Assembly: GCF_900172335.1 (NCBI RefSeq)
Contig: NZ_FWFX01000017.1
Coordinates: 20,416 to 84,415, forward strand
Direction: 5' to 3'
Origin: Roseovarius albus
Lineage (GTDB): Bacteria; Pseudomonadota; Alphaproteobacteria; Rhodobacterales; Rhodobacteraceae
DNA: 64,000 bases
Shown: piece by piece, positions 15,792 to 24,526 of the stretch
Layout of the letters: every line of letters starts with the position of its first letter
Position numbering within the stretch: the stretch's first letter is position 1
Program-made: the position numbers and the translations under genes
The notes under the pieces: model-generated
The model's input: the letters and a program-made list of their open reading frames with translations, nothing else
Told to the model about the DNA's origin: nothing
Database searches by the model: none

Positions 15792-17768
15792 GTGCCCGAA
15801 TCTGACGAGCTCCAACGTATCAACGCGCTAACCACAAATGCCCGTAACACGTGGCTGGCACTCTTGGGTGTTCTGGTCTTTATCTCGATTACGCTCATGG
15901 GTGTAAAGCACATCGACTTCTACGGCGTTGGTCGCGGAACAGAACTGCCGTTGATCGGCATCGAGGTGCCCACGCGTTTCTTCTTTGTGGCCGCGCCGGT
16001 GCTCTTAGCGGCGATGTACGGATATTTCCATCTTTACTTGATCAGACTTTGGGATGTGCTCGGGGTTGCAGAACCAAAGCCGGGCGGCAAGCCGTTGGGT
16101 GATGTGATTTCTCCCTGGCTTGTCACTGATGCGGCGCTGCAACTTCGGGCGCGCCGCCGAAACGATGGCTGTGTCACACCGCGACAGATGGACTTGCCAG
16201 CGATGGCGCTCAATATCTTGCTCGCTTGGGGTTTTGGATGGGCAGTGTTGGCTTTTGCATGGTGGATGTCGATGCCTGGGCGCACGCTCTGGCTCACATC
16301 GATGGTGGCGCTATGCCTGCTAGTCACGCTTGCGGCGGGGGCGGCGAGCTTCGCGATGATGCTCCGCCGCATGGGGCCAGAAAGCAACGGCGACTACCGC
16401 CTCTGGAACACCGTGCCCTTCATGGCTGGCTTACTTATCGCGCTCGTCGCGGTGATCCCGTTGACCTATCTGCGGGTGGAAGGCGGCAGTGGGTGGTTGG
16501 CGAATGTCAACCTCGTCGGCGCGCGCTTGGTGGCGCGCCCCGATGACTGGCTCGACAGGTCCTTCGCCCGCAAGGAGCTGCTGGCCCATTGGTGCAAGCG
16601 AGAAAGAATTGATTGCGATCCGATAACAGAGAAACAGGCCGGTGACTTTGAAGTGGAGTGGACGCGCCGACGCCAGAACCGCATTGCGGGCCTGTCCAAA
16701 CCCGACATTGTGCCGTTGTCGAGCGCCCAGTTCGAGGCTGAACTCTCCGATCCGCCAGAACCTGTGACTGACTACGATGAGTGGTCCGCGGACATCGCGG
16801 CAAAAACATTGAAACTCGCCAACGATGAACGCGCGCCAAACCTACGCGGTGTGGATTTACGCGAAGCGTTCCTCACCGGCGTCAATCTCTCCGGCGTCAG
16901 ACTGCAGGATGCTCTTTTGCATGACGCCTATCTCGAAGAGGCAAAACTGATCGGGGCGCAGATGCAGGGGGCGGACCTCCATAGAGTACAGATGCAGGGG
17001 GCGGACCTCCGTTGGGCGCAGATGCAGGGGGCGGGCCTCTTTGGGGCGCAGATGCAGGGAGCGAACCTCCGTTGGGCGCAGATGGAGGGAGCGGACCTCA
17101 CTGGGGCGCGGATGCAGGGAGCGAACCTCCGTTGGGCGCAGATGGAAGAAGCGAACCTCTCTGGGGCACAGATGCAGGGGGTGGACCTCCGTTGGGCGCA
17201 GATGCAGGGGGCGGGCCTCTTTGGGGCGCAGATGCAGCGGGCGAACCTCCGTTGGGCGCAGATGGAGGGGGCGGACCTCCGTCGGGCGCAGATGCAGGAG
17301 GCGTACCTCTATCGGGCGCAGATGCAGGGGGCGCAGATGCAGGGCGCGGAACTCATTGGGGCGCAGATGCAGGGGGCGGACATCAGCTACGCGCTTCTAG
17401 GTGGCGAGGCGGGCGTCACGAACATCGGGTTATATCTCACTAATCTCAGCGGCGTTACAATCCATGGTACCGCGATCCAGTTTGCCGACCTCTCGGAAGC
17501 GATCACAGATCTACGCACGGATTTCCGCAACAGCTTTGGTGACGGATCCGCTACGCTCCCGTCAGACATCATCCGGCCCTGCCAATGGGCCGAACAGGTG
17601 CTGGATGAGGCCACTTTCATGGCGCGCTGGCGAGGTTGGGTCGAATCAAATCTGGCTCCCCTCACCCTTTGGGAATTTTATGCGCCAGAAGGTTACGAGA
17701 ATGTCGTGGCAATACTGCCACCCGCGGGTTGCAAGTGGAATGCCTGGCCTCTTTTGATGGGACCGTAA
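15792..17768 (+). CDS. Membrane-anchored pentapeptide-repeat protein
   Basis: This 658-residue protein has about five membrane segments in its first 230 residues (near 20-40, 64-86, 136-155, 168-190 and 205-227). A charged region follows, then a pentapeptide-repeat domain (about 345-550) of A(D/N)LXX units that should form a right-handed square beta-helix. Fourteen decapeptides of the type AQMQGADLRW are nearly identical, with one extra AQMQG half-unit. The DNA shows a recent 30-bp tandem expansion. The start is GTG. Function is unknown; related repeat domains act as protein scaffolds or DNA mimics. After the repeats a further domain of about 100 residues ends the protein. Confidence 0.75.
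   Translation: MPESDELQRINALTTNARNTWLALLGVLVFISITLMGVKHIDFYGVGRGTELPLIGIEVPTRFFFVAAPVLLAAMYGYFHLYLIRLWDVLGVAEPKPGGKPLGDVISPWLVTDAALQLRARRRNDGCVTPRQMDLPAMALNILLAWGFGWAVLAFAWWMSMPGRTLWLTSMVALCLLVTLAAGAASFAMMLRRMGPESNGDYRLWNTVPFMAGLLIALVAVIPLTYLRVEGGSGWLANVNLVGARLVARPDDWLDRSFARKELLAHWCKRERIDCDPITEKQAGDFEVEWTRRRQNRIAGLSKPDIVPLSSAQFEAELSDPPEPVTDYDEWSADIAAKTLKLANDERAPNLRGVDLREAFLTGVNLSGVRLQDALLHDAYLEEAKLIGAQMQGADLHRVQMQGADLRWAQMQGAGLFGAQMQGANLRWAQMEGADLTGARMQGANLRWAQMEEANLSGAQMQGVDLRWAQMQGAGLFGAQMQRANLRWAQMEGADLRRAQMQEAYLYRAQMQGAQMQGAELIGAQMQGADISYALLGGEAGVTNIGLYLTNLSGVTIHGTAIQFADLSEAITDLRTDFRNSFGDGSATLPSDIIRPCQWAEQVLDEATFMARWRGWVESNLAPLTLWEFYAPEGYENVVAILPPAGCKWNAWPLLMGP
16950..17390 (+). repeat. 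30-bp coding tandem repeat with 60-bp higher-order period
   Basis: About fourteen copies of a unit like GGGGCGCAGATGCAGGGGGC are spaced 30 bp apart inside the pentapeptide-repeat gene. Units with CTCCGTTGG often alternate with units ending in CTCTTTGGG or similar, giving a 60-bp super-repeat. The near identity of copies points to recent expansion and probable copy-number variation. Confidence 0.85.
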
Positions 17769-18235
17769 AGCCAGAGCGGACCTGCGTTCAACGCGCAGCA
17801 TTCGTGACTATGGGCTCAATCCTGCCGTTCGTAGCAAATCAGTGGGCTCGATCCAAATGAACGTCGGCCATGCGGGACAAACTTGCCCTTTGGACAAGCC
17901 CATCGAATTTCCGATACCGATTACTTCACGTCGACCTAACTGGGCCAAATCGCCCGAAAAACATCTTACCGAGCAAAGGTACTCAAAAATAGCAAGATCT
18001 TGTCGCCGCATTCGCATCATTTTGGCAAGAGGACGTCGTAAAGGGCTTGTCCGCGCAACACGAAGCAAACGTGGTAGACAAACCAACTTGGAGTGAGCGT
18101 GACTGCAGCGCGACTACACCAAGGTATGGCAAGAGAACAAGAACTGCATCGATTGCCTATTTATTAAATACTTGCATGGTTTCGAACGCTTGGTAGCGTG
18201 GCATTAATTTGATGTTCTAAATTTCTGAGGCAAGC
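17769..18235. other. Intergenic region without a supported gene
   Basis: Short frames exist on both strands, but none has a good ribosome site or recognisable protein. TGGGCTCAAT at 17811-17820 recurs in inverse orientation at 23199-23208. The AT-rich end (18160-18230) is the likely promoter of the following operon, with a GAGG ribosome site just before the ATG at 18236. Confidence 0.4.
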
Positions 18236-19645
18236 ATGAAGCAAGCTATATTGATTTTGCATGGCATGGGGGAACAAATCCCTATGCAAACACTTAATTC
18301 TTTCGTTGAATCAGTCTGGACAGCAGACGATACCCTCATCGATCCGGAAAAACCGGACCCGAATACAGGTGGTGCGCGGGCCGGAAATGTATCCTGGGCG
18401 AAGCCTGACGAACGCAACAGTTCCTCCGAGCTACGTCGTATCACAACTGAGCGAGACAGCGCGGGAAACTATACGGATTTCTACGAGTATTATTGGGCGC
18501 ATTTGATGCAGGGCACCACCTGGGAGCATATTCAGACTTGGATCAAGGACCTGTTGTTGCGCGATCCACGCTCCCGAGTACCACGCCGTGTTTTCCATGC
18601 CTGGGTTTTGCTTTGGATCATAGCACTGGTGGTTGTCGCTATGATGCTTTGGGGACTCTGGCCAACAGTAGAAGCGCCAAAGCCCTGGTTCGTTTGGGTA
18701 TCGGCGTTGCTAGGGGTTGTGATTTCGGCGTTCGTTTCGGCGGTGCTGATCAAGCGTTTCGGAGATGTCGCGCGCTATGTAAAGGCGTGGCCTCCAAATG
18801 TTGCCAAGCGACATGTCATTCGAAAGACCGGTGTCGACTTGCTGGACCAGCTTATTATGTCAGGTGATTATGATCGGATCGTGGTGGTTGCCCATTCGCT
18901 TGGTACAATTATTGCCTATGACATTATCACTATGCTCTTCGCGAAGTACAACAAACTGTTGGATGATGGAAAGCCGCGCGAAATGCTCCAGCCCGAACGT
19001 CACCAACTAGAAGAAATGGTCCGTTTGGCCATGGCAGGCCAGGAACCACTGGATATCGATACCTTTCAGGATCAACAATCCAAGGCATTTGCGGAGGCAA
19101 AGGAGCAAGGGGCAAGATGGATTGTTAGCGACTTCGTGACACTCGGGGCGCCGTTGACGCATGCTGAATTCCTAATTGCAGAAAGCAAGGAGGACCTCCG
19201 AGCCCGGCAGGAGAGCCGACTCTTGCCAACATGCCCGCCAGTGCTAGAATATGATGGAACAACGAAGCTGTCGCATTTCACATATGCCGCTTACAAAGAT
19301 CGCCGACCAGAGGAACGGCGACTACCACATCACGCTGCGGTTTTTGGTTATACACGTTGGACGAACCTTTATTCGGACGATAAGGCGATCCTAACCGGCG
19401 ATCTGATTTCGGGCCCTCTTGGGGATGCTTTTGGACTGGAAACGACTGGCAATGTGCTCAAGGGTATTCGTGATATTGGCGTGTTGCCGAAGTTGGATGA
19501 AACGGGCCATGTGGCTGAAGGTCATCGGCGAAGTTTTTTTTCACACAACAACTATTGGGCATTGGACAAGGGGACGGAAACAGTCATTCCGAACGTTCCG
19601 CATCATATTGTTGAACTGCGAAAAGCCTTAAGAATTCTACAATAG
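18236..19645 (+). CDS. Alpha/beta hydrolase with two membrane helices, first gene of a Septu-like operon
   Basis: This 469-residue protein starts with ILILHGMGE, a typical first strand with oxyanion His-Gly (residues 9-10). It has the nucleophile elbow AHSLGT with Ser221. Two hydrophobic helices (about 121-141 and 152-173) are inserted between them, so the enzyme is probably tied to the inner membrane with its catalytic part in the cytoplasm. A His-rich stretch (LPHHAAVFG) late in the protein may supply the catalytic His. The fold fits lipases, esterases or PGAP1-like enzymes; the substrate cannot be told. It lies 9 bp before a nuclease-ATPase gene, suggesting a role as an extra effector. Confidence 0.75.
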   Translation: MKQAILILHGMGEQIPMQTLNSFVESVWTADDTLIDPEKPDPNTGGARAGNVSWAKPDERNSSSELRRITTERDSAGNYTDFYEYYWAHLMQGTTWEHIQTWIKDLLLRDPRSRVPRRVFHAWVLLWIIALVVVAMMLWGLWPTVEAPKPWFVWVSALLGVVISAFVSAVLIKRFGDVARYVKAWPPNVAKRHVIRKTGVDLLDQLIMSGDYDRIVVVAHSLGTIIAYDIITMLFAKYNKLLDDGKPREMLQPERHQLEEMVRLAMAGQEPLDIDTFQDQQSKAFAEAKEQGARWIVSDFVTLGAPLTHAEFLIAESKEDLRARQESRLLPTCPPVLEYDGTTKLSHFTYAAYKDRRPEERRLPHHAAVFGYTRWTNLYSDDKAILTGDLISGPLGDAFGLETTGNVLKGIRDIGVLPKLDETGHVAEGHRRSFFSHNNYWALDKGTETVIPNVPHHIVELRKALRILQ

Positions 19646-19654
19646 GGAGGCCAA

Positions 19655-21919
19655 ATGCGCTTTATCGACCGAAGCAATCTTCATCCTCCGGAGATCCTAT
19701 TCGACAAGCAGGCGGAACTTTCGCGCATTGACGTGCAGAATTTCATCAACCTGACCGAATTCAAGGGGGGTACACGTCGTGCACCGCGTCCAGATTGGCT
19801 CGACGAGTCTCCGCTATTTCGAGAGCAAATGGCCGCGCTTTTCGAAGGCAATTGTGCCTACTGCGAGAGCATAACTTCATTCAGCCCGCAAAGTGGAGAT
19901 GGGTTGATCGGTCGCCACCGGCCCGAAGCCTTAGCGCAGGATGAAGACGGCAACACCAACTTGGTCGCCTATGCTTGGCTTATGTACGAGTGGGAAAACC
20001 TGCTTTGGATCTGTCCGGATTGTGCACGCCGAAAGGGAAATTTGTTCTTTGTAGAAGGCAGGCGTGGCGAGCCTTCGATGCCGATCGACGAGCTGCGTGA
20101 AGTTGAGCAGGAGCTGATGCTCGACCCCTGCTTTCACGACCCTAGCGAGCACCTGACTTTTCATTTGGACGGATCCGTAAATTGGATAAGCCCAGTTGGT
20201 CAGGCGACATCTAACGTGCTGGACCTACAACGGCTCAGTCTTGTGGATAGCAGGCGAGCCGCTATTTTAAACCTTTTGGAAAGACTACGTGACCAGCTTT
20301 GGGTCGAATCCAATAATGTATGGTTCAATGTCGAAAAACTCTACAAACTTCCTCATATCGGTGCTGCAACCTCCGCCATTTTCGCTTATGCTCGAACTCG
20401 TGACTTGCAGTTCGAAGGGTTGAGTGGATTGTTACTCGCTCTCTCTGGGTTGAACTTAGATCAACAAAATGCATTCATAAACGACTTGCACATGCAAAGC
20501 CAAGGTAGCGCTAAGTATGAAGCTGACCTAGAAAAGGTCATCCAGACTTCTCCACTACCCCTCAAAGACAATACACCAAGCCGAATTCCTGATATCCGGA
20601 TGCTTTCGAGAGCCTTGAAGCCGATCACCCGCGTGGAGATCGGCAACTTCAAAGCGCTGCGCAACATCAGCTTTGATCTACCCTTAAATGTGGCCAACGC
20701 CGGCCAATCGCCCTGCATGTTGCTGCTCGGCGAGAATGCGATGGGTAAGTCCTCGGTTCTTGAGGCTATCGCCCTAGCAGTGATCGGTGCTGCGGAAACT
20801 GCTGCGCTCGATAAGAAGGTTAAGGACGAGCTTGTCTCACCGATGGGACTTATTCACCGACCTGACCCCTATAATTGGGAGGTAACAGCAGATGAGATGC
20901 ATGTAAGGATAGATTTTCTTGATTCGGACGTACCCGTTGTACTGTCCGCAAAAGCAAAAGACGATTTATTCTCAAGTTCTGATGGTTGCACCAAGGTCGT
21001 TCTGGGCTATGGACCGCGCCGGTTTTTCACCTCTCGCAGAACGCGGCGCTTGCGTGCGCCAGCGCATCGGGTGCGCTCCCTTTTTGACCCGATGGATATG
21101 ATTGCCAACCCGATCCATTGGCTCGTTGGATTGGACGACCCACAATTCTTTGCGGCAGCTCGGGCATTGCGCGAAGTCCTTATGCTTGCTGAAGATGACG
21201 ATTTCGAGCGCGATTTCGACTCTGAAAAGCCCGGTCAGATCTATGTCATGCATAACGGGCAGCGGGTTGCCATGAAGGATTTATCAGTTGGTTTCAAATC
21301 GGTGATCGCGATGGTTTGCGATATCATTCGTGAGATGTTGTATCATTTCGACAATCTCGAATTCGCCAGCGCCCTGGTCTTTATCGACGAAATCGAAACC
21401 CACCTGCATCCTCGCTGGAAGATGCAGATCATGACTCTGTTGCGTCGGGCGTTTCCCAAAATCCAATTCATCGTAACTACGCACGACCCGTTGTGTCTGC
21501 GTGGCATGCATGACGGCGAGGTATTTGTACTTCAACGTTCGCCAGAGACCGGCCGTGTCGAGCGCGTCAGCGAGCTGCCTTCTATTAAGGGAATGCGGGC
21601 AGAACAGATCCTTACATCAGAGTTCTTTGGGCTCGGTTCCACGGACCCAGAAACCGATGCTCGGCTGGCTCAGTACAATCGTTTGGCCACCCGGATCGAG
21701 GAACTTTCAGAAAATGAACACGAAAAATTGGAACGCCTGAGACAGCAATTGGACGACGACATGGTAATTGGCACAACCATGCGCGAGCAGGCTTATGCCG
21801 AAGCCCTGAAGGAGAGAAGAAAAGGTCGCGTCGTGACGCCGACGCGTGCGTCTTCTCCTCAGAGGGCCGAGCTGAAAAAGCGGTTTTCCAAGCTATTCGA
21901 AAGAGAGCGCAAAGTATGA
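19655..21919 (+). CDS. HNH nuclease fused to an AAA/ABC-type ATPase (PtuB-PtuA-like fusion)
   Basis: This 754-residue protein joins two domains. Residues about 60-130 form a TIGR02646/PtuB-like HNH module: CAYC (67-70), GRHRPE (87-91 region, with His88), WEN (113-115) and CPDC (120-123). From residue 330 on there is an OLD/PtuA-like ATPase. Its motifs are Walker A GENAMGKSS (359-367), signature LSVGF (543-547), Walker B LVFIDE (574-579) followed by HLHP, and TTHD (608-611). In Septu the ATPase and the HNH nuclease are separate proteins that attack nucleic acid on phage infection. Here they are one chain, and a second HNH gene follows with an ATGA overlap. Activity is inferred. Confidence 0.8.
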   Translation: MRFIDRSNLHPPEILFDKQAELSRIDVQNFINLTEFKGGTRRAPRPDWLDESPLFREQMAALFEGNCAYCESITSFSPQSGDGLIGRHRPEALAQDEDGNTNLVAYAWLMYEWENLLWICPDCARRKGNLFFVEGRRGEPSMPIDELREVEQELMLDPCFHDPSEHLTFHLDGSVNWISPVGQATSNVLDLQRLSLVDSRRAAILNLLERLRDQLWVESNNVWFNVEKLYKLPHIGAATSAIFAYARTRDLQFEGLSGLLLALSGLNLDQQNAFINDLHMQSQGSAKYEADLEKVIQTSPLPLKDNTPSRIPDIRMLSRALKPITRVEIGNFKALRNISFDLPLNVANAGQSPCMLLLGENAMGKSSVLEAIALAVIGAAETAALDKKVKDELVSPMGLIHRPDPYNWEVTADEMHVRIDFLDSDVPVVLSAKAKDDLFSSSDGCTKVVLGYGPRRFFTSRRTRRLRAPAHRVRSLFDPMDMIANPIHWLVGLDDPQFFAAARALREVLMLAEDDDFERDFDSEKPGQIYVMHNGQRVAMKDLSVGFKSVIAMVCDIIREMLYHFDNLEFASALVFIDEIETHLHPRWKMQIMTLLRRAFPKIQFIVTTHDPLCLRGMHDGEVFVLQRSPETGRVERVSELPSIKGMRAEQILTSEFFGLGSTDPETDARLAQYNRLATRIEELSENEHEKLERLRQQLDDDMVIGTTMREQAYAEALKERRKGRVVTPTRASSPQRAELKKRFSKLFERERKV

Positions 21920-22836
21920 TAAGAGTAGAACGTACCCAGTGTCCGCGAATGCTCGATCCGGCCTATCCAGATGAGGCAGGCCCCCGCGAACTTCGCAAGC
22001 TGAGAGACCAATTAGCGAGGGGCGAGAAGCTTGCCAGTGACGATTTTCAGGCCTATCGCAACCGGGCGGTCCGCGAGGCACTACGCGAAATGTTCCATGG
22101 AAAATGCGCATATTGTGAAAGTAAAATCGCTGGTTCTCAGGACACTGATGTAGAACACTACCGGCCCAAGAAAGGGGTGTCAGAGGCCGCCGCCGCCGGC
22201 ATTGACCATCCTGGATATTGGTGGCTTGCGATGGTTTGGGAAAATTTAGTGCTTTCCTGCCAACACTGCAATCAGACGCGATCTTCTTTGGTGATTATTC
22301 CAGATGATATAGAGACAGAGGAAGATCTTGCATCATTCCTGATGGGGCAACCGCTGAGTCGAGCGGGAAAGTTAAACGCATTCCCAACCGAGGGAAATCT
22401 ATGGATAACGACAGCTGAAGGAGAACTAAGTGACGAAAGGCCGCTTATTCTGAATCCGGCTGATGTAGACCCGGAAAGGCATCTGGACTGGGTGTTGTTC
22501 AAGGGGGCTGCAACTGTGCGTCCAAAAGATGACAGCCCTGCAGGAGAAGCGACGCGCCAAATTCTCGGATTGAACCGTCGCTGGTTAGAAGAGGATCGCC
22601 GAATTCACCTCCTTGAGATGCGCGAAGATCGTAACGACATCATCGAAGCGATTAACAATTGGCTGGAAGCCGACAATCCTTCAGACCGGACACGTTGGGA
22701 GCGCTGGGCTAATCGAACGATCGATACTCTCGTACGGAAAACTGACGCGAATAAGCCGTTTGCAGGCATGGCGCGAGCGTTTCTGGCCCAAGTACAGGCA
22801 GAGGTAGATGATATGACAGGTCCACAGCATGGCTGA
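21916..22836 (+). CDS. HNH endonuclease, TIGR02646/PtuB family
   Basis: This 306-residue protein has a full PtuB-type HNH domain. CAYC (64-67), DVEHYRP (78-84) with the catalytic-type His81, VWEN (107-110), and CQHCN (115-119) make a zinc-supported beta-beta-alpha metal nuclease. The C-terminal half is helical and may bind the ATPase. The start overlaps the stop of the HNH-ATPase fusion gene (ATGA), so it is the last gene of a three-gene operon. Compared with the HNH module fused to the ATPase, it keeps the more standard DVEHYRP motif and is therefore the likelier active nuclease. Confidence 0.85.
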   Translation: MIRVERTQCPRMLDPAYPDEAGPRELRKLRDQLARGEKLASDDFQAYRNRAVREALREMFHGKCAYCESKIAGSQDTDVEHYRPKKGVSEAAAAGIDHPGYWWLAMVWENLVLSCQHCNQTRSSLVIIPDDIETEEDLASFLMGQPLSRAGKLNAFPTEGNLWITTAEGELSDERPLILNPADVDPERHLDWVLFKGAATVRPKDDSPAGEATRQILGLNRRWLEEDRRIHLLEMREDRNDIIEAINNWLEADNPSDRTRWERWANRTIDTLVRKTDANKPFAGMARAFLAQVQAEVDDMTGPQHG

Positions 22837-23464
22837 GGTGAGTGTCTCCTGAATATTGGGGATCCACTTGTTCAGGCGGACTTCGACCGTGCATCGACGG
22901 CTAATGATTCTGTTATATAGTCCAATCAGAATCGGCTATCTTCTCTAGCTTGCGAACTTCAAAAGAGCACTGAAGAGAATTTCGCCCGTCGAGTTTTTAT
23001 GTAGCTCGGTTCTCTGCCACAGAATGTCAGTCGCATGAGAGCCCTCCCTCAAACAGCCGTTGATGCGAATTGCAGCATCCGATAGTTTGGGCTCGAACCG
23101 GACCTCAGAGGCAGCGCAGCATTTGATTTTCTGGTCTCGCCCACTCGGTCGAAGACGGCCCATACCGGACATTGAGTGGCACCGCAGAAACCGTCCGCAT
23201 TGAGCCCACACCGGAAGCGCCCGTTTCTCGCGGCACGCGCTCGCAGCACAGATATTGCCGGAAGCGCAATGGTTTCGCCGCCGACGGGCCGCGGCATAAA
23301 ATGACATTCTGCTAACTTCGGCTTTCACGATCTGGATGCCGACGAGATTACCGGAAATGCGGTTTTTCCACAACTGCGAGAAAGCATTTGACCATAGTCG
23401 TTCCGGATCTCGCCATCGAAGAAACACTGACCAACTTCCGATCTTGACCGGTTGCAACTCGGGT
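22837..23464. other. Intergenic or degraded region
   Basis: These 630 bp lie between two converging gene sets. A reverse-strand frame of 243 codons (22945-23676) overlaps the next gene and has a residue make-up (many Arg, Cys and Ser) unlike a real protein, so I do not call it. ATTGAGCCCA at 23199-23208 is the inverse of a decamer at 17811. The stretch may be a decayed gene. Confidence 0.4.
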
Positions 23465-24526
23465 TCAAGGGGTCGAAGGAAAGCTCCCAGTGACGCTCCA
23501 GAAAAATGCACGGAGTTTCTGAGACGGCTGAAACTCTTTGAACGCTTCCTTATAGGTGACATCCAAAAGTTTTTGCTGCGAGTGTACCTGAAACGACAAC
23601 TCGGCCAGAAACGTGAGTATCGCGGATGACAAAATGCCATTGTTAGGCAAGGCAGTGTAAATGCCATAGCGTTCATCCGTGAACGTCGCCGGTGCGATCA
23701 CGCTTCGGTCAAGGCATCCATTGCTGGTGAGCAGGGATCGTATGATCTCGATATCGCCCACGTAGTAGAGTACTTCCCCTGCACAAAAGGCGTCTGCGAG
23801 TTCGGCGTGCGTCGGAAAGGCCTTGAACGCGGGTTTGGGCTCGCAATCCGTTGCATTATCGAAGATAATCTGAGATGGTTCACCGTTGCGAACGCGATCC
23901 ATAGCGATGGAGATGTCCGAGGTCCACCTTCCAAAATTTCCCTCTGCGAGTATCCTGTCGATACCCCTAGGGGCCGCAGTCGTTTCACCAACAGCACTCA
24001 CCAGAATCCTACAGGGGGCGGCACCACCAGGCAAGTCGCGCGGCCGCGCTAAGGTCACCGCTGACATGTAGACCGGAACAGAAACATTGAGATAGCGTGT
24101 CGCGCCTGACCCGCTCAGCCCCACGGCATTGCTTTCAAGGCGATCTGGCATGATAGTGGCCGGATCACAAAGAATGTGCACTTCACCAGCGCGCAACAAG
24201 TCGAACCGGTTACTAGCATTCACAAGGCGTGTCTGCACTTTCAGGTCGAGGCGACGTTTGTCGGCAAGGGCATCAAGGACCGCGTTGCACAAGTCGACAA
24301 CATAGCCCTTGAACCCATTTTCTCGCGGTGTGCCCGCAATGGCAAAATCCGCGATCCCTACTGGTGGAGCGGCATTATAGGAAAACGGGGGCGCATCGGC
24401 CCGCACCCCAAAGATTAGCGTATCCTGCGACTGGGCAACCGATCCAGTAAGGAAAGCGACAATTAAAACCAGCAGACCTGCGTGTAAGGATGACTTTCGG
24501 ATTGCCGGCGAAAAAGACCCCCTCAT
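23465..24526 (-). CDS. Periplasmic solute-binding protein, SBP_bac_3-like
   Basis: This 353-residue protein has a signal peptide (hydrophobic 16-30, cleavage near AQSQD). The mature part begins like family-3 amino-acid-binding proteins (LIFGVRADAPPFSY), continues with GYVVDLCNAVLDAL and RFDLLRAGEVHILCDP, and has RILVSAVGET near the hinge. It should be a two-lobed periplasmic binding domain for a small ligand. No ABC permease or ATPase is near. Its start overlaps the stop of a polytopic membrane protein (ATGA), so the two probably work together, perhaps in sensing and not uptake. The ligand is unknown. Confidence 0.75.
   Translation of the reverse strand: MRGSFSPAIRKSSLHAGLLVLIVAFLTGSVAQSQDTLIFGVRADAPPFSYNAAPPVGIADFAIAGTPRENGFKGYVVDLCNAVLDALADKRRLDLKVQTRLVNASNRFDLLRAGEVHILCDPATIMPDRLESNAVGLSGSGATRYLNVSVPVYMSAVTLARPRDLPGGAAPCRILVSAVGETTAAPRGIDRILAEGNFGRWTSDISIAMDRVRNGEPSQIIFDNATDCEPKPAFKAFPTHAELADAFCAGEVLYYVGDIEIIRSLLTSNGCLDRSVIAPATFTDERYGIYTALPNNGILSSAILTFLAELSFQVHSQQKLLDVTYKEAFKEFQPSQKLRAFFWSVTGSFPSTP

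Noticed and set aside
16950..17390. 30-bp spaced repeats that resemble a CRISPR array
   Set aside because: The repeats are contiguous with no unique spacers, and they code for decapeptides in frame with the surrounding membrane protein.
17012..17443. Gly/Ala/Pro-rich 143-codon frame in the repeat
   Set aside because: It is an alternative frame kept open by the 30-bp period; the pentapeptide frame has the family consensus and membrane helices.
22945..23676. 243-codon reverse frame
   Set aside because: It overlaps the solute-binding gene in another frame and is rich in Arg, Cys and Ser without domain pattern.
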